From NCBI RefSeq assembly GCF_000425065.1, contig NZ_AULB01000008.1, positions 349,725-413,724 of the forward strand: a DNA stretch of 64,000 nt, written 5' to 3'. Positions within the stretch are counted from its first letter, which is position 1, and each line of letters opens with the position of its first letter. This DNA comes from Actinomadura rifamycini DSM 43936 (GTDB taxonomy: Bacteria > Actinomycetota > Actinomycetes > Streptosporangiales > Streptosporangiaceae). Below the pieces are notes generated by a model. It did no database searches and was not told the origin of the DNA. It saw only the letters and a program-made list of their open reading frames with translations. Of the stretch, positions 1 through 8,463 are shown one piece after another. The position numbers and the translations under genes are program-made.

Positions 1-1
1 G

Positions 2-1399
2 GGCCTGATGCTGTACGGCCTCAGCCGCCTCGCCGACCTGCTGGACGAGGTGCGGCGGGAACGCGCCGAGCTGGCGGCGCGGGCCCGGGAGGTCGAGCGG
101 CTGCGGCTGTGGCGGCACGTGCGGCTGATGGCGGCGAGCAGCGTGGCGCACGCCGAGGAACTGGCGCTGCGGGCGGGACGCGCGGACGGCGCGGCGATGC
201 GGGGCGCGGTGGCCGCGGCGGTGGCGGTCGCGCGGGAGGCGCTGCGGCGGGTGCGCTCGCTGCCGCACGCCGAGGGCGCGGTCCCGGTGCCGTCCGGCGA
301 CCGCGACGCGCGGATCGTCCGGGCCGCCACGCCGATCCTCGTGGTGACGCACGTGCTGTTCGTCGGGCAGGCGCTGGTCAACTTCGCCGTCCTGGGGAGG
401 TCCGCGGCCGCCGGGTATCTCGCGCTGCTGCCCGTGTCCTTCGCCCTGCAGTCCTGGCACCTGGTGGTCCTCGCCCGGGGGCGGCGGCCGCGGTGGCTGC
501 CCTGGACGCTGGCGGCGCAGGCGGTGACGATCTACGCGCCGCTCGCGGCCGGGGAGACGTCCGGGCTCGTGGTGTCGGGGTTCTTCGCCGGCGTCGTGCT
601 GCTCGGCGCGGGGCCGCGGGCGGCGTGGCCGCTGTGCGCGGCGGTCTGCGCCGTCTTCGGGGCGGACGGCTGGCGCGTCGACGGCCCGCTCCTCGCCTGC
701 TACCAGTTCTCCGTCGCCCTCGGGACGGCACTGGCGGTGTCCGGGATGACCCGGCTGGTCGTCCTCATCACCGAGCTCCGGCGCACCCGCGCCGAGCTGG
801 TGGAGGTGGCGGCCCTGCGCGAGCGGCTGCGGGTGGGGCGGGACGTGCACGACCTCCTCGGCCGCGGGCTCACCGCGGTCGTCCTGCACGGGGAGCTGGC
901 GCTGCGGCTGCTGGACGCCGATCCGGGGCGCGCGGCGGGACGGTGCGAGCGGATGGCGGAGGCGGCCCGGGCGGCGCTCGCCGACATCGCCGCCCTGGAC
1001 GCGCCGGACCGGCGGCCGTCGCTGGCCGCCGAGGTCGACGCGGCCCGGGCCGTCCTGGAGTCCGCCGGGACGGCCGTGCGGATCGACGCGGCGCCCGTGC
1101 CCGGCCGGGCCGGGGACGTCCTGGCGATCGTGCTGCGCGAGGCGGTGACGAACGTGCTCAGGCACGGCACCCCGGACGGGTGCGCGGTCGAGATCGCCGT
1201 CGCGGACGGCCGCGCCCGGCTGCGCGTCGCCAACGGCGGGGCCGCCGCGGCGTCCGCCGAGCCCGGGACGGGGCTGCGGAACGCGCGGGACCGGCTGGCG
1301 GCCATCGGCGGCGACCTCACCGCCGTCCGGACCGGGGACCGGTTCGAGCTGGTCGCCCGCGCCCCCGTCGCGCGTGAGGATCTCACGCCGACGAGGTGA
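2..1399 (+). CDS. Sensor histidine kinase, NarL/DesK type (5' partial)
   Basis: Membrane sensor kinase of the HisKA_3 family, expected to autophosphorylate and pass phosphate to a NarL-type regulator. Counting from the first in-frame ATG at position 8, the phospho-acceptor His is about residue 281 in VGRDVHDLLGRGLT. The N-box (REAVTNVLRHG) is near 378 and the G-box (GTGLRNARDRLAAIGG) near 421. Hydrophobic segments between about 105 and 255 look like five or six membrane helices. Residues 10-85 resemble a second dimerisation helix pair that has lost its His (ERLRLWRHVRLMAASS). The frame is open to the window edge, so the true start probably lies upstream. No response regulator follows; the next gene is a multicopper oxidase. 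Confidence 0.85.
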   Translation, partial: GLMLYGLSRLADLLDEVRRERAELAARAREVERLRLWRHVRLMAASSVAHAEELALRAGRADGAAMRGAVAAAVAVAREALRRVRSLPHAEGAVPVPSGDRDARIVRAATPILVVTHVLFVGQALVNFAVLGRSAAAGYLALLPVSFALQSWHLVVLARGRRPRWLPWTLAAQAVTIYAPLAAGETSGLVVSGFFAGVVLLGAGPRAAWPLCAAVCAVFGADGWRVDGPLLACYQFSVALGTALAVSGMTRLVVLITELRRTRAELVEVAALRERLRVGRDVHDLLGRGLTAVVLHGELALRLLDADPGRAAGRCERMAEAARAALADIAALDAPDRRPSLAAEVDAARAVLESAGTAVRIDAAPVPGRAGDVLAIVLREAVTNVLRHGTPDGCAVEIAVADGRARLRVANGGAAAASAEPGTGLRNARDRLAAIGGDLTAVRTGDRFELVARAPVAREDLTPTR

Positions 1400-1475
1400 C
1401 CGCGGCGTCTGTGCCGGACGGCCGCCGGTGCCGCACAGTGGGTCCGCCATCGGACACGAAGATCGACTGGGGACC

Positions 1476-2942
1476 ATGAATCGTCGACAGTTCCTCGCGG
1501 CCGTCTCCCTCACCGGCCTCGCCACGGCCTGCGGTCAGGGCGGCTCGCGCGCACCCGCGAACCCGGCCGCGTTCCGCACCGCGCTGCCCGTCCCGCCGCT
1601 CCTGGAACCCCGGACGGGCGCCGACGGCGTGCGGCGGTTCGCGCTGACGATGCGGCGGGGCCGCGCCGAGCTGCTGCCCGGCCGGCCCGTCAAGACCTGG
1701 GGGTTCAACGGCCCGCACCTCGGGCCGACGCTCCGCGCGGCGCGCGGCGACCGGGTGGCGATGACCGTCGCGAACCGGCTGGGCGAGGCGAGCACCGTGC
1801 ACTGGCACGGCATGCGGCTGCCCGCGAAGATGGACGGCGGCCCGCACCAGATGATCGAGCCGGGCGCGACCTGGCGCCCGCACTGGACGATCGACCAGCC
1901 CGCGGCCACGGCGTGGTACCACCCGCACCCGCACGGCCGGACCGCGGCGCACGTGTACCGCGGCCTCGCCGGCCTGTTCATCATCGACGACCGGACGGAC
2001 GCGGACCTGCCCGCCGAGTACGGGGTCGACGACGTCCCGCTCATCCTCCAGGACAAGGAGCTGGACGAGACCGGCGCGCCGACCGGCGACCCGCTGAAGG
2101 GCACGTTCGGCATCCTCGGCGGCCACATCCTCGTCAACGGCGTGCACGCGCCGCGCCTGGACGTCCGGACCCGGCTCGTGCGGTTCCGGGTGCTCAACGG
2201 CTCCAACGCCCGCCGCTACCGGCTCGCCTTCGCGGACGGCCGCGCGTTCCACGTGGTCGGGAACGACGCGGGCCTGCTGCCCGCGCCGGCGGAGGTCGAG
2301 CAGGTCCCGCTGTCGCCCGGCGAGCGGGTGGAGATCGTCGTCGCGTTCGCCCCCGGTGACGAGGCCATGCTGCTGACGCGGTCGGGATCCCACGACGTCG
2401 ACGAGGGCGACTTCGACATCCTGAAGATCGTCGCGGCCGCGCGGCTCGCCCCGTCCCGCCCGCTGCCGGCCCGGCTCGCCGACCCGGCGCCGATCGCGGT
2501 GCCGCCGGGCGCGCGGGTGCGCCGGTTCCGGCTCGAGGGGCACGACGCGATCAACGGCAGGGAGATGGACATCGCACGGATCGACGAGGTGGTCCCCGCC
2601 GGCGCCGTCGAGGTGTGGGAGATCGAGAACTACGTCTACGCCCACAACTTTCACATCCACGAGGTGGCGTTCCAGGTGCTGGAGGTGGCCGGGAAGAAGC
2701 CGCCCGCGTACATGGCGGGCCGCAAGGACACCGTCTACCTGCCGCCCAAGAGCAAGGCGCGGCTCGCCGTGCAGTTCGGGACGCACACGGACCCGGGCAC
2801 GCCGTACATGTACCACTGCCACATCCTCCGGCACGAGGACTCCGGCATGATGGGCCAGTTCGTGATCGTGCGGCCGGGCACCGAGCGGTCCGTTCCGCGG
2901 CGGATCGCCGCGCCCGGCGGGGCGCACGGGCACGGGCACTGA
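1476..2942 (+). CDS. Tat-exported multicopper oxidase (CotA/bilirubin-oxidase-like)
   Basis: Three-cupredoxin laccase-type oxidase of 488 residues, expected outside the membrane oxidising a phenolic, bilirubin-like or metal substrate with O2. All four copper-binding stretches are visible: HWHGMRL (from about residue 109), WYHPHPHG (about 147), HNFHIHE (from 390) and HCHILRHEDSGMM (447-459). In the last, H447/H449 are trinuclear ligands, C448 and H453 type-1 ligands and M458 the likely axial ligand. The ATG at 1476 is chosen because it opens a twin-arginine signal (NRRQFLAAVSLTGLATAC). The longer frame from 1374 overlaps the kinase and lacks a signal. The Cys after the hydrophobic stretch could be lipidated, but the lipobox is imperfect. 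Confidence 0.9.
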   Translation: MNRRQFLAAVSLTGLATACGQGGSRAPANPAAFRTALPVPPLLEPRTGADGVRRFALTMRRGRAELLPGRPVKTWGFNGPHLGPTLRAARGDRVAMTVANRLGEASTVHWHGMRLPAKMDGGPHQMIEPGATWRPHWTIDQPAATAWYHPHPHGRTAAHVYRGLAGLFIIDDRTDADLPAEYGVDDVPLILQDKELDETGAPTGDPLKGTFGILGGHILVNGVHAPRLDVRTRLVRFRVLNGSNARRYRLAFADGRAFHVVGNDAGLLPAPAEVEQVPLSPGERVEIVVAFAPGDEAMLLTRSGSHDVDEGDFDILKIVAAARLAPSRPLPARLADPAPIAVPPGARVRRFRLEGHDAINGREMDIARIDEVVPAGAVEVWEIENYVYAHNFHIHEVAFQVLEVAGKKPPAYMAGRKDTVYLPPKSKARLAVQFGTHTDPGTPYMYHCHILRHEDSGMMGQFVIVRPGTERSVPRRIAAPGGAHGHGH

Positions 2943-2952
2943 CCCGCGCGGG

Positions 2953-3396
2953 TCAGCCGCCCGGCTTCGTCATCGTCGCCAGGGCCCGGTCGGGTTCCCA
3001 GTGGGCGCGCATGGACGTGACGAGGCCCGAGTCGTCGACCCGGTAGATCAGGACGCAGTCGATGGTCACCGTGGAGCCGTCGCCCATCGTCGTCGTGATC
3101 GTGGTGACGTTGGCGCAGGAGTCGCCGTTGGCGAACGAGTCGCGGATGTGGAACCGGAACTCGGCGACCGTCGCGATGTTCTTGTCCCAGAACGCGGCGA
3201 TGCCCTCGTGGCCCCGGTGGCCCTCGCCGGACGGGTCCATGAAGGACGGGCCGACGGGGTCTTCGAGGAGGACGTCGGGCGCGAACAGCTCCAGCCACGC
3301 GTCCTTGCGGCCGGCGAGGACGGCGGCCATGGACGCGCGGGAGGCGCGGCGGGCGGGGTGGTCGGCGTCCGGGGCGTCCCAGGTAACGGCTTCCAT
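2953..3396 (-). CDS. SnoaL-like / NTF2-fold protein
   Basis: A 147-residue protein with the length and pattern of the SnoaL-like (ketosteroid-isomerase-like) NTF2 fold. It has an N-terminal helix ending AGRKDAWLELFAPDVLLEDPVG, a central GHRGHEGIAAFWD and C-terminal strands ending YRVDDSGLVTSMRAHW. Members are cone-shaped small-molecule binding proteins, some of them isomerases or hydrolases; the substrate cannot be read from sequence. It converges with the multicopper oxidase only 10 bases away. It may be co-transcribed with nothing else, since the next minus-strand gene ends downstream of it in the opposite sense of transcription order. Confidence 0.75.
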   Translation of the reverse strand: MEAVTWDAPDADHPARRASRASMAAVLAGRKDAWLELFAPDVLLEDPVGPSFMDPSGEGHRGHEGIAAFWDKNIATVAEFRFHIRDSFANGDSCANVTTITTTMGDGSTVTIDCVLIYRVDDSGLVTSMRAHWEPDRALATMTKPGG

Positions 3397-3434
3397 GACC
3401 GAACTGTAACCTGTTCTCGTTTTGCCGTCGATGG

Positions 3435-4301
3435 TCAGCCCGCCTTGGCGATGACGGTCTCGGCGAAGCGTTCGAGGTGCTCCACCTTCTTCGCGAGGGG
3501 CTCGGTGTCCGGGCCCTTCCGGTACGGGTTCCGGAAGCCCACGATCACGTCGGTGACGCCCTTGTCCTCGAGCCGCTTCACGCCGTCGGGCGTGTAGGCG
3601 TCCATCGAGATCACGTGGATCTCGAACGGATCACCGGCCTTGCCCTCGGCCCGGCGGACGGCGTCGAGCCTGGCCAGCAGGGCGTCCAGGTCGTCGCCGC
3701 CGCCCGCGTGCATCCAGCCGTCCCCGCGGACGACCGCGCGGCGCAGCGCGGGCTCGCTGTGCCCGCCGACGAGGATCGGGACGGGACGGGCCGGGTTGAG
3801 CTTGATCGCGGGAATGTCGAAGAACTCGCCGCGGTACTCGAAGTACTCGCCCGTCGCGAGCCCGCGCAGCACGTCGATGGCCTCGTCCATCCGCTTCCCG
3901 CGGCGCTCCCACGGGACGCCCATCGCCCGGAAGTCCTCGGGCCACGGGCTCAGGCCGACGCCGAGGCCGAGGCGGTCGCCGATCAGCCCGACGATCGACA
4001 TCGCCTGCTTGGCCACCAGGACGGGCGGCCGCACCGGCAGCTTGAGGACGAACGGGGTGAAGCGGATGCGCTCGGTCACCGCGCCCATCGCCGCGATCAG
4101 GGTGAACGTCTCGATGAACGCCTTGTCCTCGAGGAACTCCCGGTCGCCCGTCTCGGTGTACGGGTAGGAGGTGTCCGACTCCTTCGGGTAGATGAGGGAG
4201 TCGGCGACGGAGAAGCTCGCGTACCCGGCCGCCTCCGCCGCCCGCGCGAGCGGCAGGTAGTGGGACGGGTCGGTCATGGCCTCGGCATAGGTGAACCTCA
4301 T
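3435..4301 (-). CDS. LLM-class F420-dependent oxidoreductase
   Basis: A 288-residue TIM-barrel flavin/F420 oxidoreductase of the luciferase-like superfamily. Typical features are the N-terminal MRFTYAEAMTDPSHYLPLAR, the central AKQAMSIVGLIGDRLGLGVG and the phosphate-binding region PVPILVGGHSEPALRRAV. In actinomycetes such enzymes use F420 or FMN as hydride carrier in redox or xenobiotic metabolism; the substrate here is unknown. It is a single gene, with 108 bases without a gene upstream. A similar LLM-class gene lies at 24843-25721, but the two are clearly different proteins. Confidence 0.88.
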   Translation of the reverse strand: MRFTYAEAMTDPSHYLPLARAAEAAGYASFSVADSLIYPKESDTSYPYTETGDREFLEDKAFIETFTLIAAMGAVTERIRFTPFVLKLPVRPPVLVAKQAMSIVGLIGDRLGLGVGLSPWPEDFRAMGVPWERRGKRMDEAIDVLRGLATGEYFEYRGEFFDIPAIKLNPARPVPILVGGHSEPALRRAVVRGDGWMHAGGGDDLDALLARLDAVRRAEGKAGDPFEIHVISMDAYTPDGVKRLEDKGVTDVIVGFRNPYRKGPDTEPLAKKVEHLERFAETVIAKAG

Positions 4302-4409
4302 ACGATCCGTCCCGGGTCGACGACAGCTGGTCCGGAAATACTAGAACGTGTTGCAGTCCGGGGCCAGGGGCCCGCCCGTCCATCCCGACACGTCGGTCGG
4401 GGGACGAAG

Positions 4410-4841
4410 TCAACGCGCCGAGACGATCCGGCGGTAAGAGCGCATGTACGCGACGAGGCTCACCAACGAGACGATTCCGACCAGTCCCATGCCGAGGAAC
4501 GGCAACTCGCTCGACACCTTGAGGGCCACGCCGGCGACCAAAGGCGCACCGGCCATGGCCGTGAGCACCCACGGAAGGACGGCTTCCTGGAGGGACGCCC
4601 CCAGCAGCGTCGCCTGGCCTGCACAGATAAGACAGAGGGTGCCCACGGCGGCCACCGCCGCCACGGCTCCCGGCAACATGCCCGCCAGGGCCACCACCAG
4701 GGCGAGGATGCACCAACCCACGACGAACGAAGCGAAACCCGGCCCCGTCCTCCGCCAGAAGGCGCGGCGCGCCTCCGCCTTGACAGTGGACCGGGCCTGC
4801 TCAGGCCCCCATTCGCGAGGAACCACATCGATCTCGCTCAT
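4410..4841 (-). CDS. Small four-helix membrane protein
   Basis: Unrecognised 143-residue protein. After a charged 30-residue N-terminus (ending KAEARRAFWRR) come four hydrophobic segments, about residues 34-55, 58-78, 85-105 and 113-131, and a short basic tail (YMRSYRRIV). It starts 3 bases downstream of the preceding gene's stop and is the last gene of a minus-strand operon that begins with two ESX/WXG-like proteins. A membrane partner or immunity protein for the secreted 434-residue protein is possible from position alone. No catalytic motif is visible. Confidence 0.7.
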   Translation of the reverse strand: MSEIDVVPREWGPEQARSTVKAEARRAFWRRTGPGFASFVVGWCILALVVALAGMLPGAVAAVAAVGTLCLICAGQATLLGASLQEAVLPWVLTAMAGAPLVAGVALKVSSELPFLGMGLVGIVSLVSLVAYMRSYRRIVSAR

Positions 4842-4844
4842 CTC

Positions 4845-5408
4845 TCACCCTCCGGACTTGATGTGAAAGATGATCGGGGCCGCGACCATGAGCGTGTGCA
4901 TGGATGTGGAGAATCGGTAGTCGAGCCGCAGGATTCCGCGCTCGAACCGGCCGACGCGCCGCCCGTCCAGCGCAACGAAGTCGCAGTGCCGATGCACCGG
5001 CTCCCCTTTTCGCGACTGCGCCTCCCACACGATCGTACCGAGCATTTCCTCGTTCACGTCGACGAAGCACTCCCGCGGGGACACACGCCTTCCGCGGACA
5101 TCGCCGGCGATGCCCGTGATCCGCCCGATCATGCGATGGTCGGCGCCCGTCACGAAGATGATCGGCTCGCCCTCCACCCGTTCGAGGAAGAACAGGACTT
5201 CACCGCCAGGGTCACGCACCTGAACGGAGAAAGCGGAGGTGTCGTACGCCTCGGAGAAGTCTCGACCGAAGGCACCGGCCCCCTCGCCACCGTGAACCGG
5301 TATCGCCTCGGCCACGAGCCGTCCGGCCGCGTCCACCACCTGGAAGTTGCGACGGCGGTTCTCGTAAAGCAGGACAGCGCGCTCGAAAAGGGCGGCACCT
5401 GAAGGCAT
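4845..5408 (-). CDS. Putative LURP-one/scramblase-like beta-barrel protein
   Basis: A 187-residue, beta-rich protein with pattern NFQVVDAAGRLVAEA, then QVRDPGGEVLFFLER, DHRMIGRITG and a hydrophobic C-terminal stretch (MHTLMVAAPIIFHIK). Alternating strands plus a final hydrophobic segment resemble the tubby/LURP-one/phospholipid-scramblase superfamily; this is a weak resemblance, not a firm assignment. Its start is 1 base past the stop of the 434-residue ESX-like protein (5410), so translation is probably coupled. The location next to a candidate secreted effector makes an immunity or membrane-association role possible. Confidence 0.55.
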   Translation of the reverse strand: MPSGAALFERAVLLYENRRRNFQVVDAAGRLVAEAIPVHGGEGAGAFGRDFSEAYDTSAFSVQVRDPGGEVLFFLERVEGEPIIFVTGADHRMIGRITGIAGDVRGRRVSPRECFVDVNEEMLGTIVWEAQSRKGEPVHRHCDFVALDGRRVGRFERGILRLDYRFSTSMHTLMVAAPIIFHIKSGG

Positions 5409-5409
5409 A

Positions 5410-6714
5410 TCACTTGTCCCAGGGCGGGGTCTCGTCTACCTTTTGGACCCCTTTGCTCGGGTCCGAGAACACGGGTCGATCCATGGATCCCTGCGGCCCT
5501 ACACCTTGCAACTTGTCCTCGAACCGCCCATCCTTGACACCACCTTCATAGCTCACTTTGTGACCGGTCTGCGAGTTCTCATAACCCGCATTCAGGCTAC
5601 CTCCCTGGGGAGTCCAGTTCCCCTCCTCGTCCTTCTTCATGGCGAATTTCCCACCGCCGGTGACATTGTTCACACCTGCTGGGTCGAGTGGCACTTTTGC
5701 CTTGTACTCACCCTCGACCCCTTGCAGTCCATCTTTGTACTTCCCGCGCAGCGCGACCTCGTTCTCCACGTCCCCGCCAGGCGTGGCAGTGAATTTCGCA
5801 CCGACCCCCAAACCCCATTCTCCGTCTTTATTTCGATCAGCGTCCATATCCACCTCCTTGAGCGGGAACCGCGAGTCCGGGGTGCGTCCCAGAAAAGCAA
5901 GCGGAGCGTTCGCGGCGTTCTGGAGGAGGTTGGCGCCGCCCGACTTGGCGCCGTTGGCGAAAGCCCGGTCGAACGCGGCGCCGGCGTCCTCGTTGCCGTG
6001 CTGGCCCTGGATGTCGGCGACGAAGGACGCGCCCCCGGCCAGGGCCGCGAGGGAGCCGGTGCCCGCGATCGCGCCGAGCAGCGCGGTCGTCACGTGGGTC
6101 ACCGTCGCGGCGGTGCCGGCGAGCGCGAGGCATTCGGGGTACGCGACGACCGTGAACGCGGCGACGGCCAGCGCGTCGAGGTAGGCGGCCATGCCCATGG
6201 CGAAGACGGCGTAGCCGAACAGGGCCCAGGCGAGCGCGTACAGCGTGATGCACACCGCCATGCAGTAGTTGTGCAGGTAGTCGAGCTGCAGGCAGTACTC
6301 GCTCACCGTCGCGTCGTACGCGGTGCGGTCGTCCGACGCCCACGCGTGGTCCGGGATGCCGGACGCCAGCCGGCGCAGTTCGGTCGCGGCCGTCTCGAGC
6401 TTGGCGGCGGCGTCGCTCCAGCCTTCGGCGGCCTTGGCCAGGTTCTGCGGCTTGCCCGTGGTGAGTTTGAAGTCGAAGGCGATCATGAGGCCGGGCGGGA
6501 GGATGACTCCCGCCGAGGAGGCCATGAAGAAGGCCGCCTGCATCATGCCCTCGGCGCTGCCGAGGACGCCGCCCTGGACGTTGCCGCTGAGCAGCCCGCC
6601 GACCAGGCCCCCGGCGGCGGCGCCGCCGGCCGCCGTGCCCGCCGCGCGCCCGCCGGCCGAGCGCATCGGGGCGTCCGTGCGGGCTCCCGTTCCGCCTCCG
6701 GTCCGGGGCGTCAC
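5410..6714 (-). CDS. WXG100-like secreted protein with membrane segments and variable C-terminus
   Basis: A 434-residue protein without a Sec signal. A Gly/Ala-rich leader (residues 1-70) precedes a helical hairpin (about 95-155, with EGWSDAAAKLETAATELRR and later W-A-S-D-D) resembling ESX/WXG100 proteins. Two or three hydrophobic stretches (about 155-225) follow. The last 150 residues are hydrophilic and beta-rich, with repeated G-K-Y-K-D-G / E-G-E-Y-K / A-G-Y-E-N motifs. The nucleotides of this last part (5440-5870) are visibly less GC-rich than the rest, as is common for exchangeable effector tips. No catalytic motif is recognisable. The gene follows the 101-residue helical protein by 27 bases and is directly followed by two further small genes. 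Confidence 0.7.
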   Translation of the reverse strand: MTPRTGGGTGARTDAPMRSAGGRAAGTAAGGAAAGGLVGGLLSGNVQGGVLGSAEGMMQAAFFMASSAGVILPPGLMIAFDFKLTTGKPQNLAKAAEGWSDAAAKLETAATELRRLASGIPDHAWASDDRTAYDATVSEYCLQLDYLHNYCMAVCITLYALAWALFGYAVFAMGMAAYLDALAVAAFTVVAYPECLALAGTAATVTHVTTALLGAIAGTGSLAALAGGASFVADIQGQHGNEDAGAAFDRAFANGAKSGGANLLQNAANAPLAFLGRTPDSRFPLKEVDMDADRNKDGEWGLGVGAKFTATPGGDVENEVALRGKYKDGLQGVEGEYKAKVPLDPAGVNNVTGGGKFAMKKDEEGNWTPQGGSLNAGYENSQTGHKVSYEGGVKDGRFEDKLQGVGPQGSMDRPVFSDPSKGVQKVDETPPWDK

Positions 6715-6741
6715 CGGCCCTTCCTCCCGGCGGCTCCCGGC

Positions 6742-7047
6742 TCAGTGCTTCGCATTCGCCTGCTCCGTCTCGTGCCACCGCTGGGCCGTCACGGCGAGCC
6801 TGCGGGCCATCTCGTCGGCTTCCTTCTTCAGCGCCTCGGTGTCCTCGAATCCGAACTGCGCCGCGATCGGGTAGGCGGCGGAGGCGAGGGACAGGGTGAT
6901 GCTGAAATCGCCGCCCTCAAGGTTGTATACGCCATCGGCGTTGATGGCGTTCCTGGCCGCTTCGAGCATGCTGCACACATACTTCTCGACATCTTCGCCG
7001 TGTTTGGCGATCCATGCGGGATCTACCTTTTTCTCGCCCATACGCAT
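6742..7047 (-). CDS. Small helical ESX-associated-type protein
   Basis: A 101-residue soluble helical protein. It has an amphipathic N-terminal helix (DPAWIAKHGEDVEKYVCSML), a middle strand-like GGDFSITLSLASAAYPIA and a C-terminal helix (ALKKEADEMARRLAVTAQ) with a Trp near the end. Size, lack of a signal peptide and position 27 bases upstream of a WXG100-like protein suggest an ESX-type partner or chaperone. I cannot place it in a named family. It is the first gene of the minus-strand operon 7047-4410. Confidence 0.65.
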   Translation of the reverse strand: MRMGEKKVDPAWIAKHGEDVEKYVCSMLEAARNAINADGVYNLEGGDFSITLSLASAAYPIAAQFGFEDTEALKKEADEMARRLAVTAQRWHETEQANAKH

Positions 7048-7183
7048 TCACCGCCCGCGGTCACGTCATCGACACGGCACCACTCGGCCCCGGCTTATGC
7101 CGCCCGAAGCGTAGCAGCGCTAACTATGGCTTTGCAGGCGGACGGAACGCCCGTCATGGCGGAGACGGGGCCGCACATGCCGA

Positions 7184-7213
7184 AGCGCCCCCGAAATGGC
7201 TGACGGGGGCGCT
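7184..7213 (-). terminator. Stem-loop downstream of acyl-CoA dehydrogenase
   Basis: Nine complementary bases on each side (AGCGCCCCC at 7184-7192 and GGGGGCGCT at 7205-7213) enclose a 12-base loop. It sits 32 bases past the stop of the acyl-CoA dehydrogenase. There is no T-run, as is usual for terminators in this GC class. Confidence 0.6.
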
Positions 7214-7244
7214 CGGGCGGGTGGCGTGGCCGAATCCGGCCGGA

Positions 7245-8387
7245 TCAGACGCCGAGGGAGCGGCCGATGATCTCTTTCATGATCTCCGTCGTGCCGCCGA
7301 AGATGGTCTGGATGCGGACGTCCTGGTACGCCTTCGCGATCGGGTACTCGGTCATGTAGCCGTAGCCGCCGTGGAGCTGGACGCAGCGGTCGACGACGCG
7401 CTTGAGCAGTTCGGTGTTCCAGTACTTGAGCATCGCCGCCTCTTCGGCGCTGAGCTCGCCCTTGCTCTCCTTGACGATGCACTCGTCGGTGAAGGAGCGG
7501 GTGACGGTCAGCTCCGTCTTCATCTCGGCGAGCGTGAAGCGGTTGTGCTGGAACTTGCCGATCGGGCGGCCGAACGCCTCGCGCGTCTTGCAGTACTCGA
7601 GGGTCTGCTCGAACGCGGACTCCGCGGCGGCCTGCGCGGTGGCGCCGATGGAGAGCCGCTCGCGGGCGAGGTTCTGCATGAGGTAGATGAAGCCCATGCC
7701 TTCCTCGCCGAGGAGGTTCTTCGCGGGCACGCGGACGTTGTCGAAGAACAGCTCGGCGGTGTCCTGGGCGTGCATGCCGACCTTGTCGAGGTTGCGGCCG
7801 CGCTCGAAGCCGGCCATGCCGCGCTCGACGGCGAGGAGGCTGACGCCCCGGGCGCCGGCGGACGGGTCGGTCTTGGCGACGACGATGACCAGGTCGGCGA
7901 GGATGCCGTTGGAGATGAAGGTCTTCGAGCCGTTCAGGACGTACTCGTCGCCGTCCTTGATCGCGGTGGTCTTGATGCCCTGCAGGTCGGAGCCGGCGGC
8001 GGGCTCGGTCATCGCGATGCCGGTGATCAGCTCGCCGGAGCAGTACCCCGGGAACCAGCGGGCCTTCTGCTCGTCGTTGCACAGCTGGCGCAGGTAGCCG
8101 CCGTTGATGTCGTTGTGGACGGAGAAGCCCGGGCCGTGCACGCCGGCCTTCGCGAACTCCTCGTTCATGATCACGTAGTACCGGTAGTCGGGGTTCCCGC
8201 CGCCGCCGAACTCCTCGGGCATGTCGATGCCGAGCAGGCCCTGCCGTCCGGCCGCCAGCCACACCTCGCGGGAGACGACGCCGTCCTTCTCCCACTGCTC
8301 GTGGTGGGGCGCGATCTCCTTCTCGATGAAGGAGCGGACCATGTCGCGGAACGCCTCGTGCTCCTCGGTGAAGATCTCCCGTGCCAT
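7245..8387 (-). CDS. Acyl-CoA dehydrogenase
   Basis: A 380-residue FAD flavoenzyme that introduces the alpha-beta double bond in acyl-CoA. Family features are FGGGGNPDYRY (about 60), ITGIAMTEPAAGSDLQGIKT (FAD/substrate loop, about 143), the KTFISNG strand and the C-terminal signature FGGTTEIMKEIIGRSL. The residue before GTTEI is Gly rather than the catalytic Glu of medium-chain enzymes. The base is therefore probably on the helix with ESAFEQTLEYCKTREAFGRP, as in long-chain/isovaleryl-type members. It is divergent from a MerR regulator with a 76-base shared promoter region containing dyads. The start is supported by GAGGGAGG upstream of ATG. Confidence 0.93.
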   Translation of the reverse strand: MAREIFTEEHEAFRDMVRSFIEKEIAPHHEQWEKDGVVSREVWLAAGRQGLLGIDMPEEFGGGGNPDYRYYVIMNEEFAKAGVHGPGFSVHNDINGGYLRQLCNDEQKARWFPGYCSGELITGIAMTEPAAGSDLQGIKTTAIKDGDEYVLNGSKTFISNGILADLVIVVAKTDPSAGARGVSLLAVERGMAGFERGRNLDKVGMHAQDTAELFFDNVRVPAKNLLGEEGMGFIYLMQNLARERLSIGATAQAAAESAFEQTLEYCKTREAFGRPIGKFQHNRFTLAEMKTELTVTRSFTDECIVKESKGELSAEEAAMLKYWNTELLKRVVDRCVQLHGGYGYMTEYPIAKAYQDVRIQTIFGGTTEIMKEIIGRSLGV

Positions 8388-8424
8388 CCGGCGGCCTCCC
8401 TCGATAAGTGACTACTGATACAGG

Positions 8425-8449
8425 GTTAATGTAACACTGGTGGTGTCAC
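8425..8449. promoter_or_regulatory. Overlapping dyads in the acyl-CoA dehydrogenase/MerR promoter region
   Basis: GTTA-ATG-TAAC at 8425-8435 overlaps GTAACAC-TGGTG-GTGTCAC at 8431-8449, which has one mismatch. Both lie between the divergent starts 8387 and 8464. They are the natural candidates for binding of the adjacent MerR-family regulator. Inference from position and symmetry only. Confidence 0.4.
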
Positions 8450-8463
8450 ATGGAGGGGGCGGG

